Shown: piece by piece, positions 1 through 6,618 of the stretch | How the letters are laid out: each line of letters begins with the position of its first letter | Numbering within the stretch: position 1 is the stretch's first letter | NCBI GenBank assembly: GCA_052032225.1 | Contig: JBPEWY010000051.1 | Span: 1 to 7,756 of the forward strand | Source of the DNA: JBPEWY01 sp052032225 | Lineage (GTDB): Bacteria; Bacteroidota; Bacteroidia; Flavobacteriales; Flavobacteriaceae | Length of the DNA: 7,756 nucleotides | Direction of reading: 5' to 3' | Program-made: the position numbers and the translations under genes | The notes under the pieces: generated by a model | The model's database searches: none | What the model was told of the DNA's origin: nothing | What the model saw: the letters and a program-made list of their open reading frames with translations, nothing else

Positions 1-14
1 AAAACAATTGTAAT

Positions 15-1484
15 ATGGGAATTGTAAAAAAACAAGCTATTGCCAATACCATAAGCACTTATTTAGGCTTTGGGATTGGTGCAATAAACACCTTGTTTTT
101 GTATACACATTTTCTGTCTAAAGAATATTATGGGTTAGTAACATTTATTTTATCTACAGCCAATTTAATGATGCCTTTAATGGCGTTTGGAGTGCACAAT
201 GCCTTGGTTAAGTTTTACTCATCATACAAACAAGAAAAAGAGCAGAACAGATTTTTAACTTTCATGCTTTTTTTGCCCTTAGTTTTTATTGTTTTTATAG
301 GATTTATTGGCACAACCTTTTATGAAACTTTTGCCACTTGGTTAAGCAAAGAAAATGCGATTGTAAAAAACTATGCTTGGCTAATTTATGTTACTGCAAT
401 TGCTATGGCCTATTTTGAGATTTTTTATGCTTGGGCCAAAGTACAAATGAAAAGCATGTACGGTAACTTCTTAAAAGAAGTATTTCACAGAATTTGTATC
501 AGTATTTTACTTATTTGTGTTTGGCAATCTGTTATTAGTGTACAAACGTTTATTTATTGCTTAACCGGAGTTTATTATGTACGCATGTTTTTAATGAAAA
601 TAACAGCATTTAGTATTAAACTCCCTAAATTAGATTTTGTACTGCCCAAAAATGCCATAGCTGTAATTAAATATGCAGGTTTAATAATAATTGCCGGCTC
701 TATAGCTGTAGTAATTTTAGATGTAGATAAATTTATGATTGGTAGGTATTTACCAATAGAGCACGTGGCATTTTATGGGGTTGCCGTTTATATAAGCACT
801 GTTATAATAGTACCTTCTAGAGCGATGCATCAAATTACACACCCACTAACAGCGCAATTTATAAATCAAAAAAACACCGACAAACTTAAAGAACTATACA
901 AAAAAAGTTCACTAACATTGTTAGTTATTGGCGGAATTATTTTTGTTTTAATTGTTTGCAATATTCATCAGTTATATACACTTATAGATTCTGCATATAG
1001 TACTGCTGTAAATGTGGTTTTCTTTATTTCGGCAGCCAAATTGTTTGATAATGCCATGGGAAATAATAATGCTATTTTGTTCTCATCAGACTACTACAGA
1101 ATGGTACTTTTATTTGGGGTCATTTTAGTTTTTTTAGTTGTAGTTTTAAATATAGTTTTAATCCCGAAATATGGTATTAACGGTGCTGCTATTGCAACCT
1201 TTTTGGCTATTAGTATTTATAATACTATTAAATTATTATTTGTAAAATTTACATTTAAAATGCTCCCGTTTACGTTTAATACACTTAAAGCAATTGCTGC
1301 AATAACAGCAAGTGTTGTTGTTTTTTATTTCTGGGATTTTAATTTTCACCCTATTGTAAACATTATTTTAAAATCTACTTTAATTAGCATTTTTTACTTA
1401 GCAGTTACGTATTATTTTAATATTTCTGAAGATGTAACTAAAATGATTTCTAGTGTATTAAAGCGCAAAACCCGCTCATTGTAA
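15..1484 (+). CDS. Wzx-like polysaccharide/oligosaccharide flippase (MATE/PST superfamily)
   Basis: A 489-residue, almost wholly hydrophobic protein with about 14 predicted membrane helices, roughly at 11-31, 40-62, 80-101, 118-137, 157-172, 176-199, 218-236, 250-267, 298-317, 331-345, 361-383, 387-408, 424-440 and 446-468. This is the topology and length of Wzx/PST flippases, which move lipid-linked sugar units across the inner membrane. The segment IPKYGINGAAIAT (383-395), at the junction of helices 11 and 12, is typical of the superfamily, as is the short basic N-terminus before helix 1. The reading frame stays open to the window edge upstream, but MGIVKKQ matches the usual beginning of flavobacterial homologues, so ATG 15 is kept. 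No promoter is visible because only 14 bases precede it. The substrate cannot be told from the sequence, and no glycosyltransferase neighbours lie in view. The family call is firm; the exact sugar pathway is unknown. Confidence 0.88.
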   Translation: MGIVKKQAIANTISTYLGFGIGAINTLFLYTHFLSKEYYGLVTFILSTANLMMPLMAFGVHNALVKFYSSYKQEKEQNRFLTFMLFLPLVFIVFIGFIGTTFYETFATWLSKENAIVKNYAWLIYVTAIAMAYFEIFYAWAKVQMKSMYGNFLKEVFHRICISILLICVWQSVISVQTFIYCLTGVYYVRMFLMKITAFSIKLPKLDFVLPKNAIAVIKYAGLIIIAGSIAVVILDVDKFMIGRYLPIEHVAFYGVAVYISTVIIVPSRAMHQITHPLTAQFINQKNTDKLKELYKKSSLTLLVIGGIIFVLIVCNIHQLYTLIDSAYSTAVNVVFFISAAKLFDNAMGNNNAILFSSDYYRMVLLFGVILVFLVVVLNIVLIPKYGINGAAIATFLAISIYNTIKLLFVKFTFKMLPFTFNTLKAIAAITASVVVFYFWDFNFHPIVNIILKSTLISIFYLAVTYYFNISEDVTKMISSVLKRKTRSL

Positions 1485-1503
1485 AAACAACTTTGCGGGC
1501 TTT
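1467..1503. terminator. Weak bidirectional terminator hairpin between convergent genes
   Basis: CCCGC at 1471-1475 pairs with GCGGG at 1495-1499. Inside it, TTGT (1479-1482) pairs with ACAA (1487-1490). Outside it, one mismatch is followed by three A-T pairs. The left arm lies within the last codons of the flippase gene. The T-run is short on both strands but better on the minus strand (GCGGGTTTTG), so the hairpin probably serves mainly the minus-strand gene ending at 1542. The stem is short, so efficiency is doubtful. Confidence 0.5.
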
Positions 1504-1518
1504 ACTAACCAACCAAAA
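1495..1518 (-). repeat. 3'-flank repeat, copy A (GGTTGGTTAGTAAAGCC type)
   Basis: Read on the minus strand, this stretch just after the 408-residue gene runs TTTTGGTTGGTTAGTAAAGCC and leads straight into a terminator stem. A near-identical stretch, TTTTGGTTGGTTGGTAAAAG, followed by CC, sits at 2886-2909 after the paralogous 204-residue gene. The match supports the view that the duplicated unit included the 3' flank. Whether the element also acts in RNA is not known. Confidence 0.6.
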
Positions 1519-1541
1519 AACGTTTAACTTATAGTGAGTTT

Positions 1542-2768
1542 TTAATTTCTATTTCTTGAACGTGATCTGCTTCTATTAGATGATACAGATTTTTTTGTTC
1601 GTGACTGACTAATTCTTGTACTTTTTTTAGACGAGCTTCTATAAGGTTTACTACTAACAGCTTTTCTTGAAACTTGTTTTCTATGCTTAACCTTTGGTAC
1701 ACTTCTGCTAGATTTATTGTGTGCATAATCACGCTGTCTAACCTTATTGTTTGGTCTAACTGCTTTACTAGTTTTTTGTCTGCTTTTAATAATACCTTTG
1801 TTATTTTTAGCTTGCGTTCTTGTTCTATTTACCGAATAACCTCTGTTATTATTAACTTGTGTTCTAGCTCTATTTACAGTATACTCTCTTTGTTTTTGTC
1901 TACTGTTTCTAGTAACGTCTTTTTTTGGTGCTCTAGAGCTATTTCTGTATGCTCTAGATTGGCTTCTAACAGCATTAGAATTAGCCTTTTCATGTCTTAG
2001 CCTTGTTTTGTTAACACTTCTGGCATTCGTTCGGCTGTTTATTCTGTTGTTAGCTCTGTAATCTCTTCTGGTTACACGCTTATCATTTCTGTAAATAGCT
2101 TCTCTTCTATGAACTTTATTGTGGTTTCTATAAGGTCTGCCTACTTTAACATAAGCTCTTCTAAAGTTTTGCCTGTAGGGTCTGTAGTAAGTATACCTAA
2201 CAGGTGTATAATATCTTCTATAAGGCCTATAACTAACTAAACAAAAATCAAAAGCAGGGCGTACAAAAAACCTATACCACGGTCTGTAAACATAATACCT
2301 GTTATACACATTTATATAACCGGTGTAGTGACTAAAGGCTCCATAAGGATTATAATGAATAAACATACCTCCGATTCTAACTACACGACGGTTATTATAA
2401 AAAATGTTTACACTTCCTATTTGAGAAACTCTTCCGTAATAATCATAATAAATAGGTACATTTTCTACTTGAATTACAGCACCATAGTCATCATACTGAA
2501 CGTAAGGATCGTAGTTATAACCAGAGTTAAAAGTTATATTAACATTGCCTACGTTTGCATTTAAGTGTAAATTATTTACTCTATCATTTATAAAAAAATC
2601 AAACTCACCATCTGGGTATACAGAAAACGTAATACCACCTTCTACAAACACAAACGAATTGCCGTTTATAAATGAATTAACTTTTAAACTATTGTTTGCT
2701 GCTTTTACAGAAGGTATTCCCAACCCACCAACAACAAGTAAAGCGATTAAATAGATTGTTTTTTTCAT
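1542..2768 (-). CDS. Exported Y/G-repeat protein with long basic R/K/S/N-rich tail, function unknown
   Basis: A 408-residue protein of unrecognised function. Residues 1-23 form a signal peptide (MKKTIYLIALLVVGG core, likely cut after VKA), so it should leave the cytoplasm. Residues 39-58 contain FVFVEGGITF and YPDGEFDF. Residues 92-153 hold about four 15-16-residue repeats of the form YxxxGxVxxVGxVxIx. Residues 154-200 are rich in Y, R and P. From about 200 to the end the chain is low-complexity and strongly basic (R, K, S, N), finishing in RS/RN dipeptides, and includes an internal tandem repeat (294-325). The 204-residue protein upstream is a paralogue. A TTG codon at 2792 in the same frame would add eight residues, but ATG 2768 is preferred because it places the signal peptide at the N-terminus. 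No clear ribosome binding site is seen. A sigma-54 promoter lies at 2816-2834. The basic tail suggests binding to an anionic polymer such as LPS or DNA; that is inference only. Confidence 0.85.
   Translation of the reverse strand: MKKTIYLIALLVVGGLGIPSVKAANNSLKVNSFINGNSFVFVEGGITFSVYPDGEFDFFINDRVNNLHLNANVGNVNITFNSGYNYDPYVQYDDYGAVIQVENVPIYYDYYGRVSQIGSVNIFYNNRRVVRIGGMFIHYNPYGAFSHYTGYINVYNRYYVYRPWYRFFVRPAFDFCLVSYRPYRRYYTPVRYTYYRPYRQNFRRAYVKVGRPYRNHNKVHRREAIYRNDKRVTRRDYRANNRINSRTNARSVNKTRLRHEKANSNAVRSQSRAYRNSSRAPKKDVTRNSRQKQREYTVNRARTQVNNNRGYSVNRTRTQAKNNKGIIKSRQKTSKAVRPNNKVRQRDYAHNKSSRSVPKVKHRKQVSRKAVSSKPYRSSSKKSTRISQSRTKKSVSSNRSRSRSRNRN
1794..1889 (-). repeat. Internal tandem repeat in the basic tail of the 408-residue protein
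   Basis: Two consecutive units of about 48 bases encode REYTVNRARTQVNNNR and GYSVNRTRTQAKNNKG (residues 294-325). Protein and DNA are both similar between units, which indicates a fairly recent slippage or duplication inside the low-complexity tail. Tail length would be expected to vary between strains. Confidence 0.7.
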
Positions 2769-2815
2769 AGTGTTGTATTTTAAGTTTAACAATAATTGGT
2801 TGGGTAATAATTAAT

Positions 2816-2834
2816 AATCAAGCAGCGTGCCAAA
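2816..2834 (-). promoter_or_regulatory. Sigma-54 (-24/-12) promoter for the 408-residue protein gene
   Basis: The minus strand reads TTTGGCACG CTGC TTGATT. This fits the sigma-54 consensus YTGGCACG-N4-TTGCW: GG at 2831-2830 and the G of TTG at 2819 have exactly the required spacing. The one departure at a key position is A instead of C at -12. Transcription should begin near 2806, giving a leader of about 38 nt before ATG 2768. The same element precedes the paralogous gene. No activator gene or obvious enhancer site is visible; an enhancer could lie within the upstream gene. Confidence 0.72.
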
Positions 2835-2850
2835 CATTATTATTTATTAA

Positions 2851-2875
2851 AAAACAAAGCCCCAAGCTTTGTTTT
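2851..2875 (-). terminator. Rho-independent terminator after the 204-residue protein gene
   Basis: AAAACAAAGC and GCTTTGTTTT form a perfect 10-bp stem around a 5-nt loop, read the same way on both strands, with an extra TT on the minus strand. A competing stem pairs 2856-2866 with 2883-2893 (11 bp). It is fully paired only in the minus-strand RNA, where one pair is G-U, and it is followed by G and a run of six U. Either fold would end the minus-strand transcript before the next promoter at 2816-2834, so the two paralogous genes are probably separate units. Confidence 0.8.
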
Positions 2876-2885
2876 ACAAATACTT

Positions 2886-2909
2886 GAGGCTTTTACCAAC
2901 CAACCAAAA
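2886..2909 (-). repeat. 3'-flank repeat, copy B (GGTTGGTTGGTAAAAGCC type)
   Basis: The minus strand reads TTTTGGTTGGTTGGTAAAAG and then CCTC just after the stop of the 204-residue gene. It matches copy A at 1495-1518 in sequence and in position relative to its gene and its terminator stem. Its AAAGCCTCAAG end forms one arm of the alternative terminator stem. Confidence 0.6.
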
Positions 2910-2919
2910 CTAATGTAGA

Positions 2920-3534
2920 TTAATCATCAAAGTAATCATCATCAAAGTGTCTATTTATCATATGTCTATTCTTCTTTAACTTTTTAGTGTTTATATATGC
3001 CATTTTATGTCTTTTTCTATATACATGTTTATTATACCAAATACTATTTCTGTTTACATAGCCATGCCTTTTAATTAACTTGCCTTTATGAGAGTACCTT
3101 ACAAATAAACCACCAACTTTGTGAACAAGGCCACGTCTATCATAAGATACCCACACATTACCCACACGTCTTACTTGTCCGAATTTATTGTAAGCAATAG
3201 CTACATTACCAACTCTAACAACTTCTCCGAAACGGTTGTAAAAAACCGGAATATTTCTAGATTTATTGTACCATCTTCTTGTTGATTTATCGTAAAACGG
3301 ATTTCTTCTGTTAGGATAACGGTTTCTAACAAATGCTTGAGTATTGAAAGCTATCTCTCCATTTGGGTAGATAAAAAATTCAACACCGCGCTCAACAAAA
3401 TGCACCGGTTGTGCATAACGATAGCGTAATGTGAACCCATCTTTAACAATACCTTTTTTGTTTTCTTTTTGATGTGCTGTTACAGTTGTTCCTACCAGGA
3501 GCAAAGCTGTAATTAATAATGCAATTTTTTTCAT
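2920..3534 (-). CDS. Exported Y/G-repeat protein, paralogue of the downstream gene, function unknown
   Basis: A 204-residue protein of unrecognised function. Residues 1-20 are a signal peptide (MKKIALLITALLLVG, cut near TVTA/HQK). Residues 44-63 (VHFVERGVEFFIYPNGEIAF) align with FVFVEGGITFSVYPDGEFDF of the 408-residue protein. Four tandem 14-16-residue repeats follow, starting at Y99, Y115, Y131 and Y147, with the pattern YNxFGxVxRVGNVxIx; a degenerate unit precedes them at 81-98. The protein then turns basic and ends in an Asp-rich tail (HFDDDYFDD). Compared with the paralogue it has one more intact repeat and no long R/K/S/N tail. It lies 123 bp downstream of uvrA on the same strand but has its own sigma-54 promoter, so co-expression with uvrA is probably incidental. 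The beta-like repeat pattern and export suggest an envelope or periplasmic role; that is inference. I know similar proteins as uncharacterised in flavobacteria. Confidence 0.85.
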   Translation of the reverse strand: MKKIALLITALLLVGTTVTAHQKENKKGIVKDGFTLRYRYAQPVHFVERGVEFFIYPNGEIAFNTQAFVRNRYPNRRNPFYDKSTRRWYNKSRNIPVFYNRFGEVVRVGNVAIAYNKFGQVRRVGNVWVSYDRRGLVHKVGGLFVRYSHKGKLIKRHGYVNRNSIWYNKHVYRKRHKMAYINTKKLKKNRHMINRHFDDDYFDD

Positions 3535-3632
3535 AACTGAAAAATTTTGGGTTACTACTTACGTTGCCACATTTAAGTGGTTTACGCTACACGTAATTAA
3601 AACCAAACAACGTGCCAAAAAATTTCAGTTAT
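3533..3632. repeat. 18-bp imperfect inverted repeat joining sigma-54 promoter and start codon
   Basis: ATAACTGAAAAATTTTGG at 3533-3550 is matched by CCAAAAAATTTCAGTTAT at 3615-3632, with 16 of 18 positions complementary and 64 bases between. The inner end of the right arm is the -24 GG of the sigma-54 promoter. The left arm covers the translation initiation region and the AT of the start codon of the 204-residue gene. Part of the match is A/T tract, but the CAGTTAT and CC/GG ends are not. Confidence 0.65.
3601..3617 (-). promoter_or_regulatory. Sigma-54 (-24/-12) promoter for the 204-residue protein gene
   Basis: The minus strand reads TTGGCACG TTGT TTGGTT. GG at 3616-3615 and the G of TTG at 3604 keep the exact sigma-54 spacing; the -12 base is G instead of C. 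Transcription should start near 3591, leaving a leader of about 57 nt before ATG 3534. The element lies in the 123-bp gap after uvrA and matches the one upstream of the paralogue at 2816-2834, down to the TTGGCACG core and TTG. Confidence 0.72.
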
Positions 3633-3657
3633 ATGTAATTACCTAATAATCAGATGA

Positions 3658-6453
3658 TTATTTTAATTGCAGCATAGGTAGTTTTTCTTTTAAATAACTG
3701 CCTGTGTATGAGTTTGGGTTTTGAGCTATTTCTTCCGGAGTACCTTCGGCAACTAAATAACCACCTTCTTTACCACCTTCCGGACCTAAATCTATTATAT
3801 AATCTGCGCATTTAATTAAATCTAAATTGTGCTCTATAACTACTATAGAGTGCCCTTTTTCAAGTAAGGCATTAAAAGATTTTAGAAGTTTTTTAATGTC
3901 GTGAAAATGAAGACCTGTTGTTGGCTCATCAAAAATAAAAAGTGCTTTGTCTTTAGTGTTTCCTTTTATTAAGAAAGAAGCCAGCTTAATACGCTGGGCT
4001 TCACCACCGGAAAGAGTAGAAGAAGATTGCCCTAATGTTACATACCCTAACCCGACATCTTGTAAAGGTTGCAATTTACCAACTATTTTATCTTGTTTGT
4101 GGGTTCTAAAAAATGCAATAGCATCGTCTATAGTAAGATTTAATATATCGTCTATGTTTTTGTCTTCAAAAGTAACTTCTAATATTTCTTTTTTAAAGCG
4201 CTTCCCATTACAGGTTTCGCACTCTAAATGTACATCGGCCATAAATTGCATCTCTATGGTAACTTCGCCTTCACCTTTACAAGTTTCACAACGTCCGGCA
4301 TCTACATTAAACGAAAAATGTTTGGGTTTATAGCCTCTTAGCTTTGCTAATTTTTGCGAAGCAAATAAGTTTCTAATGTCATCATATGCTTTAATATATG
4401 TTACCGGGTTAGACCGAGATGAGCGCCCAATTGGATTTTGGTCTATAAATTCTACAGATTTTACAGTACTGTATTTGCCTTCTACTTTAGTGTATTCTCC
4501 GGCTTTTTCACCATAACCTCCGGTTTCTTTTAGTATAATTGGGTATAACAGTTTTTTTACGAGCGTGCTTTTGCCACTACCGGAAACACCGGTAACTACA
4601 GTAAGCCTGTTTAGCGGGAATGTAACAGTAATATTTTTTAAATTATTTTCTCTGGCACCTACAATAGTTATATGGTTTTTACCGTCTCGTCTTTTTTCCG
4701 GTACAGTGATTTGCTCCTTACCACTTAAATAATTTGCTGTTAACGTGTTAGCGTTTATAATAGTAGCGTAATCTCCGGAGGCAACTACACGCCCACCATA
4801 AGTTCCGGCCTCCGGGCCAATATCTATAATTACATCGGCTGCTTTCATTATTTCTTCATCGTGCTCTACAACTATAACGGTATTACCTAAATCGCGTAAT
4901 TGTTTTAAAACCCTAATAAGTTTTTCGGTGTCTTTAGGATGCAAACCAATACTGGGTTCATCTAAAATATACATAGAACCCACTAAACTGCTTCCGAGAG
5001 AAGTAGCCAGATTAATACGTTGAGATTCTCCGCCAGATAGCGTGTTAGATTTTCTGTTAAGTGTTAAGTAATCTAATCCTACATTGGCTAAAAACTCAAG
5101 TCGGTTATTAATTTCTTTTAGTAAGCGCTTAGCTACTTTTTGTTTGTATTCTGAAAGTTCTAAATTTTTAAAAAATAAACTAAGCTCTTTTAAAGGCATG
5201 TTAGCTAATTCTGTGATGGTTTTGCCATTAATTTTTACATAATTAGCTTCTTTACGTAACCGAGTTCCTTTACATTCCGGGCATTTAGTTTTACCTCTAT
5301 AACGAGATAGCATTACTCGGTTTTGAATTTTATAACTTTTCTCTTCTAACTCTTTAAAAAATTGATTTAACCCTATAAAATATTCGTTCCCATCCCAAAC
5401 TAATTGTTTTTGCTCTTCGGTAAGTTCATACCAAGGTTTATGAATTGGGAAATTAAATTTATAAGCATTATTTACAAGTTGATCTCTATACCAACTCATA
5501 CTTTCGCCACGCCACGGAAAAACAGCGTTTTCAAAAACAGAAAGCCCGGTATTAGGTATAACTAAATCTTCATCTATACCAATTACGTCTCCGTAACCTT
5601 CACATTTAGGGCAAGCCCCATACGGATTGTTAAAGCTAAATAAATGTGTGTTTGGTTCTAAAAACTGTATTCCATCTAACTCAAATTTATTGCTAAATGT
5701 ATGTATGGTGTTTGTAGATAATTCTTCTACCAAGCATTCTCCCTTACCTTCAAAAAAAGCGGTATCTACAGCATCTGCCAGTCTATTATTAAAATCTTCG
5801 TTGTGTTGAACAACTATTCTATCTACAACTAAATAAAAATCATGCTCAATCTCACTATCTATATCAGATATTCTAATAATTTCTCCTTTGTATTTTATTC
5901 TTGCGTAACCTTGTTGCGATAAAATTTTAAGAGCCTGCAACACACTTCTATCTTCAGGAATATGAACAGAAGAAAGTAGCAATAGTTTGGTGCCCTCAGG
6001 ATAAGACGTGATATGATTTACAACATCTGTAACCGTATGTTTTTTTACCAAGTTGCCTGAAATAGGAGAGAAGGTGTCACCAACTCTTGCAAATAAAAGC
6101 TTTAAATAATCGTAAATTTCTGTTGTAGTGCCTACGGTAGAACGTGGGTTGGTTGCATTTACTTTTTGCTCTATAGCTATTGCCGGCGCAATCCCCTTAA
6201 TATAATCTACTTTAGGTTTGTTTAACCTTCCTAAAAACTGTCTGGCATACGACGACAAACTTTCTACATAACGTCTTTGTCCTTCTGCGTAGAGCGTATC
6301 GAAGGCTAAACTAGACTTTCCTGAACCCGATAAACCGGTTATTACAACCAATTTATTTCTGGGTATTGCAACATCAATATTCTTTAAATTATGAAGCTTA
6401 GCGCCTTTTATTATTATATTTTCTTTTGGATTTAATTGAGCTATATCTGTCAT
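3658..6453 (-). CDS. uvrA: UvrABC excision repair system ATPase subunit A
   Basis: UvrA finds bulky DNA lesions as a dimer and loads UvrB in nucleotide excision repair. At 931 residues it is full length (E. coli is 940). First ABC half: Walker A GLSGSGKS (40-47), signature LSGGE (472-476), Walker B YILDEP (495-500), H-loop H531. Second half: Walker A GVSGSGKS (622-629), signature LSGGE (814-818), Walker B FIFDEP (839-843 region), H875. The C-terminal zinc module is intact (C722/C725 and C745/C748, 19 residues apart). CxxC at 391-394 is also present. The N-terminal zinc module keeps only CPKC (281-284); its usual first CxxC is replaced by FELDGIQF (257-264). I believe this is usual in Bacteroidota rather than a defect. 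ATG 6453 lies only about 14 nt after the likely transcription start and is divergent from the sigma factor gene. Confidence 0.98.
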   Translation of the reverse strand: MTDIAQLNPKENIIIKGAKLHNLKNIDVAIPRNKLVVITGLSGSGKSSLAFDTLYAEGQRRYVESLSSYARQFLGRLNKPKVDYIKGIAPAIAIEQKVNATNPRSTVGTTTEIYDYLKLLFARVGDTFSPISGNLVKKHTVTDVVNHITSYPEGTKLLLLSSVHIPEDRSVLQALKILSQQGYARIKYKGEIIRISDIDSEIEHDFYLVVDRIVVQHNEDFNNRLADAVDTAFFEGKGECLVEELSTNTIHTFSNKFELDGIQFLEPNTHLFSFNNPYGACPKCEGYGDVIGIDEDLVIPNTGLSVFENAVFPWRGESMSWYRDQLVNNAYKFNFPIHKPWYELTEEQKQLVWDGNEYFIGLNQFFKELEEKSYKIQNRVMLSRYRGKTKCPECKGTRLRKEANYVKINGKTITELANMPLKELSLFFKNLELSEYKQKVAKRLLKEINNRLEFLANVGLDYLTLNRKSNTLSGGESQRINLATSLGSSLVGSMYILDEPSIGLHPKDTEKLIRVLKQLRDLGNTVIVVEHDEEIMKAADVIIDIGPEAGTYGGRVVASGDYATIINANTLTANYLSGKEQITVPEKRRDGKNHITIVGARENNLKNITVTFPLNRLTVVTGVSGSGKSTLVKKLLYPIILKETGGYGEKAGEYTKVEGKYSTVKSVEFIDQNPIGRSSRSNPVTYIKAYDDIRNLFASQKLAKLRGYKPKHFSFNVDAGRCETCKGEGEVTIEMQFMADVHLECETCNGKRFKKEILEVTFEDKNIDDILNLTIDDAIAFFRTHKQDKIVGKLQPLQDVGLGYVTLGQSSSTLSGGEAQRIKLASFLIKGNTKDKALFIFDEPTTGLHFHDIKKLLKSFNALLEKGHSIVVIEHNLDLIKCADYIIDLGPEGGKEGGYLVAEGTPEEIAQNPNSYTGSYLKEKLPMLQLK

Positions 6454-6472
6454 ACCTTAGGCAGTAAAATTG

Positions 6473-6480
6473 CAAAGATA
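6473..6480 (-). promoter_or_regulatory. Bacteroidota-type -7 promoter box for uvrA
   Basis: The minus strand reads TATCTTTG, a perfect TAnnTTTG box of the primary sigma factor of Bacteroidota. It is followed by a short leader to ATG 6453. The nearest TTG that could serve as the -33 element is at 6507-6505, giving a slightly long 24-bp spacer, so the upstream element is uncertain. No SOS operator is recognised. Confidence 0.65.
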
Positions 6481-6547
6481 CTATTATTAAAAACGAATTA
6501 AAAACAAGGGCTAACTAATTGATAATGTTAAAAAAGTGTAAATTTTT

Positions 6548-6580
6548 TTTGGATTTTTGAAATGAGATTTATTATATTTG
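6548..6580 (+). promoter_or_regulatory. Bacteroidota-type promoter for the ECF sigma factor gene
   Basis: TTTG at 6548-6551 serves as the -33 element and TATATTTG at 6573-6580 as the -7 box (TAnnTTTG), with a 21-bp spacer. Transcription should begin near 6586 and leave a leader of about 115 nt before ATG 6700, long for this kind of gene. The promoter faces away from that of uvrA; the two boxes are about 90 bp apart. The match to the housekeeping consensus gives no sign that the sigma factor transcribes its own gene. Confidence 0.65.
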
Positions 6581-6618
6581 AAGACTATTAAGCAAAAAAT
6601 CTACGCCTATAGCATACA

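Noticed and set aside
1529..1732. Minus-strand open frame of 67 codons
   Set aside because: It overlaps the 408-residue gene in another frame, and its sequence reflects the repetitive basic tail. No start signals or family likeness.
1542..1800. RS-rich end of the 408-residue protein as a eukaryotic SR-type splicing domain or contamination
   Set aside because: The protein has a bacterial signal peptide and the flanking genes are bacterial. The RS run is part of a wider R/K/S/N low-complexity tail.
1674..2754. Plus-strand open frames antisense to the 408-residue gene
   Set aside because: They arise from the skewed composition of the opposite strand. Their translations are low-complexity and do not resemble a protein family.
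2769..2792. In-frame TTG start adding eight residues to the 408-residue protein
   Set aside because: It would put LNLKYNT in front of a clean signal peptide that begins at ATG 2768. No ribosome site supports TTG.
3635..3642. Palindrome GTAATTAC upstream of the sigma-54 promoter as an activator site
   Set aside because: An 8-bp A/T-rich palindrome is expected by chance in this sequence, and no matching site is seen before the other promoter.
3947..4333. Plus-strand open frame of 128 codons antisense to uvrA
   Set aside because: Shadow of the conserved uvrA coding sequence, with no ribosome site or promoter.
6556..6580. TTTG at 6556-6559 as the -33 element of the sigma factor promoter
   Set aside because: The spacer to TATATTTG would be 13 bp, too short; TTTG at 6548-6551 gives 21 bp.
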